Below are positions 53,509 to 63,599 of a stretch of DNA of 64,000 nt, in pieces; position 1 is the first letter of the stretch; each line of letters starts with the position of its first letter. Source of the stretch: Chryseobacterium sp. POL2 (lineage in GTDB: Bacteria > Bacteroidota > Bacteroidia > Flavobacteriales > Weeksellaceae); contig NZ_CP049298.1 of assembly GCF_011058315.1 (NCBI RefSeq), forward strand, positions 806,001 to 870,000, written 5' to 3'. A model generated the notes under the pieces. The model saw only the letters and a list, made by a program, of their open reading frames with translations. It was not told where the DNA came from and ran no database searches. Both the position numbers and the translations under genes were made by a program.

Positions 53509-53989
53509 GATTTGTTATTACTATTTATTTCCTAATTAAAAACAAATCTTTTTTCGCGTTATCTGTGTTTTCACAAATATAAAAAAATATCACGTCATTA
53601 AGAGTATTTCAATTTACAGAAAACAGAATTTAACAATAAGTAAATATAAAAAAGCATCCAAAGAAAAACAAAATATAAGCATTAATACACTGAACAACAA
53701 ACTACTAAAATTACATTTCGTCAATGTTAGATAATTTGATTTGTAAGCTTTTACGGCTTTTCATTTTCGGGAAAACAATAATTAAAAATTTTATCTTTAA
53801 AAGAAAATAAACTTAAGAATCTATTATTTAAATTTGTAGTCAAATAATAAAAATAACTATTTATATTTTTTAATTATTTAATATATTATAGAATTTAATA
53901 AGAATACATAAATTTAAACGATTATTAAATAAATTAAAAACAATTACAAAAAACAGCACTTAGACCTCTTTTTATTTAAAAAAATAACA
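53509..53989. other. AT-rich gene-free interval
   Basis: About 480 bases, nearly all A and T, between the paralogue operon and the decayed regulator. I see no credible frame. The lost TPR part of the regulator gene would lie here, but no trace of it is recognisable. Confidence 0.55.
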
Positions 53990-54579
53990 ATGCACAGCAT
54001 ACTCATTTTCATAATAATTATCCTTGCCATAATCATTGGAATCTTAATTGGTGGAATTGTTACCTATTATTTTGTTAAACAAAAAACAAAAAGAGATTGC
54101 CAGCTTACAAAATAGTTCGCTTAACACAGAAAATAGTTTTCCATTAAAAAAAATGCCTCAGAAAAATCAGTTTTAATCCAGAAAAACAAGAAATTTTTGT
54201 AGAAACAAAATGCTGCGAGGATCTTAGTTTCATGTCTGTGGAAACAAAAGTCAAGATCATACAAAAGCTCGAAAAGTTTGAAGAAAGTGGACTTTTTACT
54301 AATAAAAATCTATCTCTTCCCTATCTGGAAGCACATTTGGAAACCAATACAAAATACCTTTCACGCGTTATCAAAAACTATAAAAACACCGATTTTAACG
54401 CCTATATTAATAAATTTAGAATCGATTATATCTTAAGAAAACTCAATGATAATAAGGATTTTCGCCATTTCAAAATCACTACTTTGGCCGAAGAAGCGGG
54501 CTATGCGTCACACAGCAAATTTGCTGCGATTTTTAAACAAATTGTAGGCATTTCGCCTTCGACATACGTTCAACATTAG
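53990..54579 (+). pseudogene. Decayed AraC-type regulator (transmembrane + HTH)
   Basis: The first frame (53990-54115) encodes a transmembrane segment (MHSILIFIIIILAIIIGILI ... TYYFVKQKTKR). The linker continues in a second frame (ASLQNSSLNTENSFPLKKNA) and the AraC HTH in a third, from about 54180 (QEIFVETKCCEDLSF, then MSVETKVKIIQKLEKFEES and ITTLAEEAGYASHSKFAAIF). In relatives these parts form one protein with N-terminal TPR repeats. Two frameshifts and loss of the TPR part indicate decay. The HTH alone (115 residues from ATG 54232) could still be made. Confidence 0.72.
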
Positions 54580-54648
54580 AGATTGGAAAAATTTCGAGAA
54601 ATATTCCCAATATAGATTTTGAAGAACCCAACTTGGTCGTATAAGCTA

Positions 54649-55938
54649 TTAATTCTCAAAAACCCGTAACAACGCGGCTTGTTGCATCACATCATATTTG
54701 CTATTGATGAGATTGTAGTTCGCTTGTAACCAATTGTTGCGGACCACAAAAAAATTATACGCATCAATCAAACCTTCGCGGTATTTTTCTTCGGAACGAT
54801 CGAAAGACAACTTCTGATTTTCAAAATTTTCTTGTAACAAACGATTTCTTTCGGAAGCATTAAGATATTGTTCCGCAATGATATTCAGCACTTTATACAA
54901 TTCTGTTAATCGTTTTTGATTTTCAAGATGGATGTTGAGTTGATCCAGTTTGGCTATTTCAACATTATTTTTCACTTGGAATTGTTGAAAAACAGGAATA
55001 TTAAAACCCAAATAAACTTGTTGGTTTTTGTTTTGTGAAAACTGATTAGAAAAGGATTCTGAAATTAAATTAGCATTAAGCGTTTTACTGTAAAATGTTG
55101 ACCATTGGTATTGTCCAGAAATCGTGGGAAGATAATTCGACTTTGCCATTTTAATCTTTTGAACAGCAATTTCAGCATTTTTTTGATTTTCTAAATAAAT
55201 AGGATTTCTCTTGATAAGCTCCTCAATCATTTCGTTTTTAGAAGTCCAAGACAAAAGAGAAAGCGCTTCGTCTGGCATCACAAAATCCACAGAATCTTGA
55301 TTAATATTTAAAGCTGCCAAAAGATTAATTTTTGCCAAATTGTTGTCATTTTGCGCGGAAATCCATTGCTCCTGGATGGTTCCAAAATTGGCTTTAATAT
55401 CGTAAACATCGCTTTTTGCACGGTTTCCGATTTCCACTTCTTTTTCTGTTCTTATGATTTGCTCTTTCATTCCCGCCACTTGAGGCTCAAGAACTTCCAG
55501 CCAGGATTTGCTTTTCTGATACTGAAAAAACAAATTGATAATCGATAATTGAAGATGGTTTTGAGCTGTTTTCACACGAAATTCCGAACCTTCTTTATTG
55601 AGTTTTGAAAGTCCAATATGGAGGTAATTTTTCCAAGAAAAAACATCCAGATTGGCTTGTGCAAAAAACTGATCGTATTGCACATTCGTGGCTTCACGAG
55701 CGTTGTTGGACGGATTAATTGTCGAACCAAAACTGTAACTATGACCAACTCCCATACCCACCGAAGGAAGTAATTTTCCGTTGGCTTTATTTTTTTCATG
55801 GATGCTTTTGTTAACTTCCAACAACGACTGCTGCACATCAGGATTATTTTTCAATGCATAATCCAAACATTCCTGCAAATTCCAGGATTGCTGCGCCGGA
55901 AGCCAATTAATGATGAATAAAAAAACTAACTTTTTCAT
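54649..55938 (-). CDS. TolC-family outer-membrane efflux protein
   Basis: A 429-residue protein with signal peptide MKKLVFLFIINWLPAQ, then WNLQECLDYALKNNPDVQQSLLEV, the usual start of the first helix. Two repeats carry long coiled coils (EEKYREGLIDAYNFFVVRNNWLQANYNL near the end). It is the outer-membrane duct for the ABC exporter encoded upstream on the same strand, from which it is separated by a heptamer repeat tract. Confidence 0.9.
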   Translation of the reverse strand: MKKLVFLFIINWLPAQQSWNLQECLDYALKNNPDVQQSLLEVNKSIHEKNKANGKLLPSVGMGVGHSYSFGSTINPSNNAREATNVQYDQFFAQANLDVFSWKNYLHIGLSKLNKEGSEFRVKTAQNHLQLSIINLFFQYQKSKSWLEVLEPQVAGMKEQIIRTEKEVEIGNRAKSDVYDIKANFGTIQEQWISAQNDNNLAKINLLAALNINQDSVDFVMPDEALSLLSWTSKNEMIEELIKRNPIYLENQKNAEIAVQKIKMAKSNYLPTISGQYQWSTFYSKTLNANLISESFSNQFSQNKNQQVYLGFNIPVFQQFQVKNNVEIAKLDQLNIHLENQKRLTELYKVLNIIAEQYLNASERNRLLQENFENQKLSFDRSEEKYREGLIDAYNFFVVRNNWLQANYNLINSKYDVMQQAALLRVFEN

Positions 55939-56052
55939 TGTTTAGATGCTATAAATTCCTTTTTTTCTGCAATTCGGAATTTTGGATTTTAATATTTTGA
56001 TGATAATGTCGCGAGATTTCTTGCACCTCGGAATGACAAATTGTTTTTTCTA

Positions 56053-56129
56053 GTTGTTGGTTATTGGTTATTGGTTAATAGTTACTAGTTATTGGTTATT
56101 GGTTACTAGTTACTAGTTACTAGTTTCTA
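56053..56129. repeat. Heptanucleotide tandem repeat, 11 units
   Basis: Eleven units of 7 bases, mainly GTTATTG (4) and GTTACTA (4), with GTTGTTG, GTTAATA and GTTTCTA as variants. It lies between the permease stop and the TolC start on the minus strand and is in the untranslated spacer. Confidence 0.92.
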
Positions 56130-56151
56130 ATCTCAAATTTCAAATCTCTAT

Positions 56152-58572
56152 CTACTCGTATTTCAGATATTTCACAAGATTGACTTTGGTAGCTTGATAA
56201 GCTTTAATACTAACCACCGCGAAGGTCAAAATAAGTAATACAACCAAGCTCAAAATATAAGGCCAGACTGGCATATCAATTCTATAAGCGAAGTCTTTTA
56301 ACCATTCGTTCATTGCGTAATATCCAAATGGAAGACTAATGAAAACCGCAATTATACAGATGATTAAGAATTTTTTTGTTAGATCCCAAACGATGGTTTT
56401 TTCGTCGGCACCTAAAGTTTTTTTGATGGCTACATCTTTTAATTTTTGTTCGATAAGTAAGGATGAAAGCGCGAATAATCCTAGCAAAGCAACGATGAGA
56501 ACAATCCCATTAAGAACAGAGAATAATGTTTTCTGCTTTTGAAATTTAGCAAATGTTTTTTCAAAATTTTTATCTACAAAACTATACTCAAACGGATATC
56601 CCGGTTCTAATTTTGTACTCCAAAGCTCATTAATTCGTTCAATAGTTCCATCGATATCATCTTTTGATAATTTGATTTGAAGATTTCCCATATTATTTTT
56701 CGACCAGTTTCTATCGTAATTGAAAAAAGCCGCAGCTTCCACAGGCTTATCCACGCCACTGAAGTAAAAATCCTTTACCACACCAAGAATGTTATTCAGT
56801 TCAGATTTTACGCCCCAACCTACCAATACATCTTTTCCAATGGCTTGTTGTGGACTCCAGCCCATTTTTCCGACAAAAGATTCATTAACAACCAATCCTT
56901 TAATGGTGTCCGAAGCTTTATTCCAATCCAAATCTCGTCCAGCAATAATTTTCATTTGATAAAAATTGAAATAATTGCGTTCAATTCCGCCAACAACAAC
57001 ACTATTAATAACTTTTGTTGTATCCGAGCCTTTTTTTACACTAGAAGCATTTGTAATCCCCGATCCTACCACCGAAACAGAACCTGTAACATCTTCTACA
57101 CCACGAATTTTTTTCACCTCATCACGAGCCAATTCGTATCTTTTTACGTTGTAATCTTTATCTTGATAATTGTATTTTTTGAAATCGACTTTTATGACTT
57201 GATCACCTTTGAAACCCAAATCTTTCTTCATCATAAATTTTACTTGGGTGTAAATAATTAATGAACAAATGATGAAGAATGATGAAATAATAAGCTGAAT
57301 CGTTAAGATAAAATTCCGCAATAACACGCCACTTTTGCTTCTTGCGAAATTGCCCTTTAAGGTATTAATCGGTTTAAAATTCGATAAATAAAAAGCAGGC
57401 AACAATCCAGAAATAAGCGCAAAAATCAGAACAATAAATCCTGAATAAACGAATAATTTAGGATCATTTAATTGGAGTTCTTTTTCTAAAAATTTGTTGT
57501 AAGTCGGTAGTAAAAGTTCGATGAGTGAAACTGCTACAAGAAATGCTACGCTACAAATGATGAGATTTTCCAGCAAAAACTGCACAATTAGTTTTTCTTT
57601 TGAGCTTCCTAAAGCCTTTCGCACACCAACTTCTTTGGCTCTTTGTGAGGCTTGTGCGGTTTTCAGATTGATTAAATTGATTCCTGATAAAACTAAAATG
57701 AGAGCGGCCAAACCTAGCAAAATGAAAATTGATTTTTTATCTCCTTTATGAATGCCATCGCCGATAGCGTCTAACTTCATTTTGTCGAGCCTCGTTAAAA
57801 TCACATTAATTGTTGGATCAGCTTCATAACCCCATTTTTTACTGGAAATAACATCTTGTTTGCGCAATTCCGAAGTCATTTTTTCCTGTAATTTTAAGAT
57901 ATCTGTCCCGGGTTTCAATTTTAAAAAACCAGTATAACTGTAGTTTGTCCATTGGTCTTTGGCTTGATCTAAACTGGGCATTTTAATCATAAATCCTGGC
58001 GCAAAAACAGATTTTTCCTTAGGTAATTTATAAATTGAGCTAACGGTGTACGACTTATTGTTGTTATCATTTTTCACGACTTTACCTATCGATTTATGAT
58101 AATCTTTACCAAAAAGTTGTCGTGCTGTATCTTCAGAAAGAGCAATTTGAGATTCATCATTTAATGAATTATCATAATGTCCTGCTACTTTTTCAAATGG
58201 AAAAAATTGAAAAACCGAGTTTACCACCGTCCCCATCGGAACATAGACCGATCGAGAATCTGCCATGATTTTAGTTTCTCCCCATGTATTAAGAATCGTA
58301 AAATCTTCAACTTCAGGATAATTTTCTTTGGAAAAACGCAATTGCGGATAGCTGGAAATGGACATTGCTCCAAAAAGTTTGTTATCATTCTCAATCAAAT
58401 AAATGTTCTCCCTATTGGGAACCCATTGTTCATAGGATTTTTCGTCTTGCCAATTGATGAATACCAAAAGGAAAATACACAATCCCAAACTTAATCCCAA
58501 CACATTAATGATGGTGGAAAGCCAATTCTTTTTATAATTGATGAATGCTATTTTTAGCCAGTTTTTTAACAT
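56152..58572 (-). CDS. MacB-like ABC transporter permease (FtsX type)
   Basis: An 806-residue permease with two copies of the MacB periplasmic domain plus FtsX core. Helix 1 is INVLGLSLGLCIFLLVFI; the first FtsX unit begins FILLGLAALILVLSGINLINLKTAQASQRAKEVGVRKALG and the second LNGIVLIVALLGLFALSSLLIEQKLKDVAIKKTLGA. It uses mechanotransmission to push substrates through a TolC duct rather than carry them across the membrane. The ATPase gene lies about 100 bases upstream on the same strand. Confidence 0.93.
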   Translation of the reverse strand: MLKNWLKIAFINYKKNWLSTIINVLGLSLGLCIFLLVFINWQDEKSYEQWVPNRENIYLIENDNKLFGAMSISSYPQLRFSKENYPEVEDFTILNTWGETKIMADSRSVYVPMGTVVNSVFQFFPFEKVAGHYDNSLNDESQIALSEDTARQLFGKDYHKSIGKVVKNDNNNKSYTVSSIYKLPKEKSVFAPGFMIKMPSLDQAKDQWTNYSYTGFLKLKPGTDILKLQEKMTSELRKQDVISSKKWGYEADPTINVILTRLDKMKLDAIGDGIHKGDKKSIFILLGLAALILVLSGINLINLKTAQASQRAKEVGVRKALGSSKEKLIVQFLLENLIICSVAFLVAVSLIELLLPTYNKFLEKELQLNDPKLFVYSGFIVLIFALISGLLPAFYLSNFKPINTLKGNFARSKSGVLLRNFILTIQLIISSFFIICSLIIYTQVKFMMKKDLGFKGDQVIKVDFKKYNYQDKDYNVKRYELARDEVKKIRGVEDVTGSVSVVGSGITNASSVKKGSDTTKVINSVVVGGIERNYFNFYQMKIIAGRDLDWNKASDTIKGLVVNESFVGKMGWSPQQAIGKDVLVGWGVKSELNNILGVVKDFYFSGVDKPVEAAAFFNYDRNWSKNNMGNLQIKLSKDDIDGTIERINELWSTKLEPGYPFEYSFVDKNFEKTFAKFQKQKTLFSVLNGIVLIVALLGLFALSSLLIEQKLKDVAIKKTLGADEKTIVWDLTKKFLIICIIAVFISLPFGYYAMNEWLKDFAYRIDMPVWPYILSLVVLLILTFAVVSIKAYQATKVNLVKYLKYE

Positions 58573-58671
58573 GATAATTCGTTTTTTTCAATGAAGAAAC
58601 ACAGAGAAACCAGAAATATATCAAAGCTTCTCTGTTGATTCTTGTGAAAATAATTTAGTTTAATAATATTT

Positions 58672-59391
58672 TTAAAGTTCCGAAGCTTCTGCTTTTTCGA
58701 AAACGTCTTTTCGTTGTGAGGTCAGCTCTTCACTAAATATTTCGCCGTCTTTCATATTGACAATTCGTGAGGCAAAACCAGCATCGTAAGACGAGTGCGT
58801 CACCATCACAATGGTGGAACCTTCGCGATGAAGTTCTGCAAGAAGATTCATCACTTCGTTTCCGTTGGAAGAATCGAGGTTTCCCGTAGGCTCATCGGCA
58901 AGAATAAGTTTTGGTCTTGTCACCAACGCTCTGGCAACCGCCGCTCGTTGTTGCTGCCCACCAGAAAGTTGTTGTGGATAATGCTTTGCGCGATGACTGA
59001 TGTTGATTTTCTCCATAATCTCCTCGACTCTTTTCTTGCGTTCTGACGAGGAAATTCCGTTGTAGATCAAAGGAAGTTCGATGTTTTCGTACACGGATAA
59101 TTCATCTATCAGGTTAAAATTTTGAAAAATAAAACCGATATTTTTCTTTCTTAAACCTGATTTTTTCTTTTTTGAAGACTTCACCGTTTCCGTGTCAAGA
59201 AACAAATATGATCCTGAAGAAGCCTCGTCTAAAAGACCTAAGATATTAAGCAATGTTGATTTCCCGCAACCTGAAGGTCCCATAATGGCAACAAATTCGC
59301 CAGGTTGCACTTTGAATTCCACATTGTTCAAAGCCTTAGTTTGTACATCTTCTGTGCGGTATATTTTTGAAAGTTGATATGTTGTTATCAT
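58672..59391 (-). CDS. MacB/LolD-type ABC transporter ATPase
   Basis: A 239-residue ATPase: Walker A GPSGCGKSTLLNILG, signature LSGGQQQRAAVARAL, Walker B LILADEPTGNLDS and His switch VMVTHSSYDAG. It pairs with the MacB-like permease encoded downstream. Confidence 0.96.
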   Translation of the reverse strand: MITTYQLSKIYRTEDVQTKALNNVEFKVQPGEFVAIMGPSGCGKSTLLNILGLLDEASSGSYLFLDTETVKSSKKKKSGLRKKNIGFIFQNFNLIDELSVYENIELPLIYNGISSSERKKRVEEIMEKINISHRAKHYPQQLSGGQQQRAAVARALVTRPKLILADEPTGNLDSSNGNEVMNLLAELHREGSTIVMVTHSSYDAGFASRIVNMKDGEIFSEELTSQRKDVFEKAEASEL

Positions 59392-59442
59392 TGTTTTGGT
59401 GTTTAGTATAAAGTTGATAGTTTATGGTTTAAAATCTGATGT

Positions 59443-60852
59443 CTATTTAGTTTTAAATTTCACCACATATTCCTGCAAAGGAAAACCGTCTAACGAAACG
59501 AAATTTCTTCCAACAAGAATGAATTCATATTCTTTATTCGGTTCCAATTTCATTTCTATTTTCAAAGCTTTGTTATTATCGATATAAACAGGTTTTGAAC
59601 TAATCGGAACGGCTTCTTTTCCCAAATCTCCCCAATTAATAGAAAGTCCTTTTCCTAAAAGCTCTTGGTCGAAATAAACAATCATTTCTTTGATAGACGG
59701 ATCGACATCATTTTTTCCATTGATATCGGGCGAAACTGATTTTACTTTTGGAAGCTTCACTTCGTAATCTGCAACAATTGTTTGCACATTATTTCCCACA
59801 TTTTGGAAAAATTCTACAATTTTTGGGTAAAAGCTTTCAAGATTTGGATATTGCTTTCTGTTCAATTGATAATGTTCTAAAAGTGCGACCAATTCGGGTG
59901 TCCAAAGAAATCTACGTTTCATTTGATCTTTATATTCGGCTTTAATATCAGCTTCGGAAAAAGCATTTTCTTTCATGTAAACGATTACCGCAGCACGAAC
60001 AATCGATTCGTTGATAATAGTTTCCCATTTTCCATAAGCTTGGTTTGACATAGGCTCTTTCACAGCGCTTAAAATCTTTTCGCCAGCAGATTCTAATTCG
60101 TTTTTATAATTTTTGGTGTCTAGAATATAATTCACAAAAGAATGGTTGAACTCATGAATCAAAGTCGGCGCATAAGCGCTTGTATATGTCAATTTTCTAC
60201 CATCAAATTTTCCGCCGCTCACAATGGCATACACCACATCACGTTTTTTTCCTTCGACGCGTGGGCCATAATTTCCGCCACCGTTTCCGTATCCAATAAC
60301 GACTTTGTAATCTTCATTCGGTTGTTTTCCGTAAAATTTCGGATACCATTCTTGATTCAGTTTCACCAAAACCGAATCGTTAAAAGCTTTCGCTGCTTGC
60401 TGATAATCTTTTTGATGGGATTTATAAAAATCATTAAACTTGGTTTGTTTGTAATACTGATTCAAACTCTGGATAAAATCGGGAAGTTTCTCCGTTTTCC
60501 AACGTTTGTCCAACGAGGTTCTTTTGGGATCGATTAAACTAATTTTTCCGTTTTTAATTTTTAAATTTACCGCCATAGACATCACGGCATCATAGCCCAA
60601 ACCATCATTATTTCTGTCTTTTGCAAGATTTTTTAGAAATTCTGAATTTTTAAAAGATCCAAAATATTTTTCTAAATCTTCGACATACAACGCATTATTT
60701 TTCTCGCTGTATTCTTCTGCATCTATCATCCTGAAAACAGAGCTCATCAGCTCCACACGTTCATCCACATAAGGTTCAATTTTGTTTTGTGCGTTTGCCA
60801 AATTCCCAATCAACATTAACGTTAAACCTAAATATACATTTACTTTTTTCAT
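59443..60852 (-). CDS. Secreted DUF4932 protein (putative metalloprotease)
   Basis: A 469-residue protein with signal peptide MKKVNVYLGLTLMLIGNLANAQ. The motif LIHEFNHSFVNYIL (residues ~230) resembles HExxH zinc sites (HEFNH). A C-terminal Ig-like domain (SPDINGKNDVDPSIKEMIVYFDQELLGKG) fits bacterial Ig-like domains next to DUF4932. It sits between the HlyD adaptor and the ATPase, so it may process or sense what the pump exports; this is inferred from position. Confidence 0.82.
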   Translation of the reverse strand: MKKVNVYLGLTLMLIGNLANAQNKIEPYVDERVELMSSVFRMIDAEEYSEKNNALYVEDLEKYFGSFKNSEFLKNLAKDRNNDGLGYDAVMSMAVNLKIKNGKISLIDPKRTSLDKRWKTEKLPDFIQSLNQYYKQTKFNDFYKSHQKDYQQAAKAFNDSVLVKLNQEWYPKFYGKQPNEDYKVVIGYGNGGGNYGPRVEGKKRDVVYAIVSGGKFDGRKLTYTSAYAPTLIHEFNHSFVNYILDTKNYKNELESAGEKILSAVKEPMSNQAYGKWETIINESIVRAAVIVYMKENAFSEADIKAEYKDQMKRRFLWTPELVALLEHYQLNRKQYPNLESFYPKIVEFFQNVGNNVQTIVADYEVKLPKVKSVSPDINGKNDVDPSIKEMIVYFDQELLGKGLSINWGDLGKEAVPISSKPVYIDNNKALKIEMKLEPNKEYEFILVGRNFVSLDGFPLQEYVVKFKTK

Positions 60853-60853
60853 C

Positions 60854-62098
60854 TTATTTTTTCAAGTCTAAAATTTCATAATTTTTATAATCACTATAAT
60901 CCGAAACGATTACTTTGTCACCTTTTTTCAATCCCGAAGTCACTTCGTAAAACAGTGGATTTTCTGGTCCCAAACTGATATTTCGTTTTTCGGCTTTCGT
61001 TCCGTTTACTACAAAAATCCATTTTCCGTTGGTATCTTTGTAAAAGTTGCCTTTCGGAATCATCATACTTTGCGTGTCTGCGGAGAGTTTCAGCTTCACA
61101 CCGAAGGTCATTCCTATTTTGAGATTGTTTGGTTTTTCTGTATCTGCGAAATTCAATTCTACAGAAAACTGTCCATCTTTCACTTCTGGAAGTACTTTTG
61201 TCACAATTACATTGTCACTTTTCCCATTGTTATCCAGCGTTCCTTTTATACCAAGTTGTAATTTGTTGATGTAATATTCGTCCACTTTTGCCACCAACTT
61301 GTAACCATCCATCAAATCGATTTTCCCAATGCTTTCACCCGAAGTCAGGTTCTGACCCAAAGATAGACTGAAAGACGATAATCTCCCAGAAACAGGCGCC
61401 ATAATGAGAAAATTATTTTTGTTCGATTTCAAAACATTCAAACTTTTCTGCATCTGATTAATCGATGAATTAATTGCTGAAATTTGCTGATTTCTGGAGT
61501 TGTTTTCGCTGACGATACCTTGTTCTGTAATCTGTTTTCTCTTTTTTTGATATTGCATATTTTGTTTAGCCAAATCAAATTCAGATTTTTTTCCAATTTC
61601 TGCATCATAAAGACGCTTTTGAAGATTATAGGTTTGCAAAGCCGTATTGTAATCATTTTGCGCTTGCAATAACTCTTTATTTTGATTGAATTCCTGATCT
61701 TTCAGTTCCAAAAGCGAATTTCTCATTTGGTTGATCTGTTGCATAATTCCTGTTTCTTGATTCATATAATTGAATTCTGTATTCGGATTGTACACGCGCG
61801 CCAATGGCTCACCTTGGCTGACCATTTGTCCATCTTCGGTATAAATTTCTTTTACCATTCCGCCTTCCAAAACATTCACAAGAGAAGAATTTAACGATTG
61901 CGTTTGTGCTGTAATCATCAACATATCTTCAAATTTCCCTTCGCTCACTTCTTCTATTTGGAGATTTTCGATTTTCACATTATAAGTTTTTTTTTGCTGA
62001 AAGAAATAGCTTAAAAAAATACCAATGCCAAAAATCCCGACCAAAACGATGATGATGATTTTGATTTTCGATTGTTTTTTCTCTACCTTCGTATCCAT
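60854..62098 (-). CDS. HlyD-type periplasmic adaptor
   Basis: A 414-residue adaptor from MDTKVEKKQSK (an in-frame ATG at 62116 adds six residues). It has an N-terminal membrane anchor (IIIIVLVGIFGIGIFLSYFF), a biotinyl-like half-motif (VNVLEGGMVKEIYTEDGQMVSQGEPL), a coiled-coil hairpin (~105-230) and a beta-barrel (PVSGRLSSFSLSLGQNLTSGE). It links the MacB-like permease with the TolC duct. The gene starts 1 base before the DUF4932 gene end and leads the operon. Confidence 0.92.
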   Translation of the reverse strand: MDTKVEKKQSKIKIIIIVLVGIFGIGIFLSYFFQQKKTYNVKIENLQIEEVSEGKFEDMLMITAQTQSLNSSLVNVLEGGMVKEIYTEDGQMVSQGEPLARVYNPNTEFNYMNQETGIMQQINQMRNSLLELKDQEFNQNKELLQAQNDYNTALQTYNLQKRLYDAEIGKKSEFDLAKQNMQYQKKRKQITEQGIVSENNSRNQQISAINSSINQMQKSLNVLKSNKNNFLIMAPVSGRLSSFSLSLGQNLTSGESIGKIDLMDGYKLVAKVDEYYINKLQLGIKGTLDNNGKSDNVIVTKVLPEVKDGQFSVELNFADTEKPNNLKIGMTFGVKLKLSADTQSMMIPKGNFYKDTNGKWIFVVNGTKAEKRNISLGPENPLFYEVTSGLKKGDKVIVSDYSDYKNYEILDLKK

Positions 62099-62258
62099 TA
62101 TAGTAGTTTGATTCACAGTTTATTACACGAACATAATGCCACAAAAATTATAAATCTGTAATATCCTGATAATGAGATTATGAAGAAAACAAATCAATTT
62201 TAAAAGTGTTCGAAAATGAACAGTATTTGTTCAAAACCGAACATTTATTTTAATAAAC

Positions 62259-63596
62259 ATGAGAAAAAAAGAAGCCGGAATCCTAATTGTCGATGACGAC
62301 GAAGACATATTATTTTCCGCCAGAGTTTGGCTGAAGAAGTTTTTCACAAACGTTATCAACATCAGTTCGCCACAAAAAATAATTTCTACGATTAATGAAA
62401 ATGATATTGACGCCATTTTGCTGGACATGAACTTTAGAAGAGGTTTCGAAGATGGAAAAGAAGGTTTGTATTGGCTTTCTGAAATCAAAGAAATTAATAA
62501 AGACATTCCTGTGATTCTCATGACGGCTTATGGCGAAGTAGAATTGGCTGTAGAAGCTTTGAAAATGGGCGCTACCGATTTTATTCTGAAACCTTGGAAC
62601 AACGAAAAACTCTATGCTTCTGTAAATCTCGCTGTGGATTTGTCCCGAAAAAATAAAAAACTTTCACAATGGGAAAATCTGTTGGAAAAAAATACCAATT
62701 ATCAATTGGAAAGCCAATCTGCAAAGATGAATACCGTGATGCAAACCTTACAAAAAGTCGCAAAAACTGACGCAAATGTGCTTCTTTTAGGTGAAAACGG
62801 AACTGGAAAATACGTGATGGCAGAATACCTCTATCAACACTCTTTGCGAAAAAATGAAGCTTTTGTACATATTGATTTGGGCGCGATTTCCGAAAATTTG
62901 TTCGAAGCAGAATTGTTCGGTTACGCCAAAGGTGCTTTTACTGATGCCAAAACCGATAAAGCTGGAAAGATTGAAAATGCCGATGGTGGAACCGTTTTCC
63001 TTGATGAAATTGGGAATTTATCGTTGGGTTTGCAACAAAAATTATTGACTCTAATTCAAACTAAAAAATTATCACGAATTGGCGAAACCAAAGAACGTTT
63101 TCCCGATGTGAGATTCATTTTTGCGACCAATGCTAATTTGAAAAAACTGGTTGCAGAAGGCAAATTTCGGGAAGATTTGTATTTCAGAATCAATACTGTG
63201 GAAGTGGAATTGCCGCCGCTTCGGGAACGAAAAGAAGATATCCCAAATTTAGCCGCATTTTTCATTGAAAAATTTGAAAAAAAATACCATAAATCCAATA
63301 TTGAAATTTCTAATTTAGAGGAAGTGATTCAATATGCTTTTCCTGGAAATATTCGTGAATTGGAACATAGTTTGGAGCGCGAAATTATTTTGGCAGACAC
63401 CAACAAAATTCAGTTGAAATGGCAAGGTTTCGAAAAAAATCAAGAAACTTTAGTTTCTTTAAATTTGGAAGAAATGGAAGAAAAACTCATTAAAAATGCC
63501 TTGAAAAAATACCGTGGAAATATCTCTGCCGCCGCCGATGCCTTGGGACTTTCTCGTGCTGCACTCTACCGTAGAATGGAAAAATTTGGAATATAA
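62259..63596 (+). CDS. NtrC-type sigma-54-dependent response regulator
   Basis: A 445-residue regulator. The receiver domain has acidic VDDDED, the phospho-Asp56 in AILLDMNFR and the Lys of FILKPW. The AAA+ domain has Walker A GENGTGKYVMA and Walker B GGTVFLDEIG. The sigma-54 contact loop reads GAFTDA instead of GAFTGA, common in Bacteroidetes. The C-terminal Fis-type HTH is ALKKYRGNISAAADALGLSRAALYRRME. It is divergent from the export operon, which it probably controls, and is followed 3 bases later by its kinase. Confidence 0.95.
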   Translation: MRKKEAGILIVDDDEDILFSARVWLKKFFTNVINISSPQKIISTINENDIDAILLDMNFRRGFEDGKEGLYWLSEIKEINKDIPVILMTAYGEVELAVEALKMGATDFILKPWNNEKLYASVNLAVDLSRKNKKLSQWENLLEKNTNYQLESQSAKMNTVMQTLQKVAKTDANVLLLGENGTGKYVMAEYLYQHSLRKNEAFVHIDLGAISENLFEAELFGYAKGAFTDAKTDKAGKIENADGGTVFLDEIGNLSLGLQQKLLTLIQTKKLSRIGETKERFPDVRFIFATNANLKKLVAEGKFREDLYFRINTVEVELPPLRERKEDIPNLAAFFIEKFEKKYHKSNIEISNLEEVIQYAFPGNIRELEHSLEREIILADTNKIQLKWQGFEKNQETLVSLNLEEMEEKLIKNALKKYRGNISAAADALGLSRAALYRRMEKFGI

Positions 63597-63599
63597 GCA

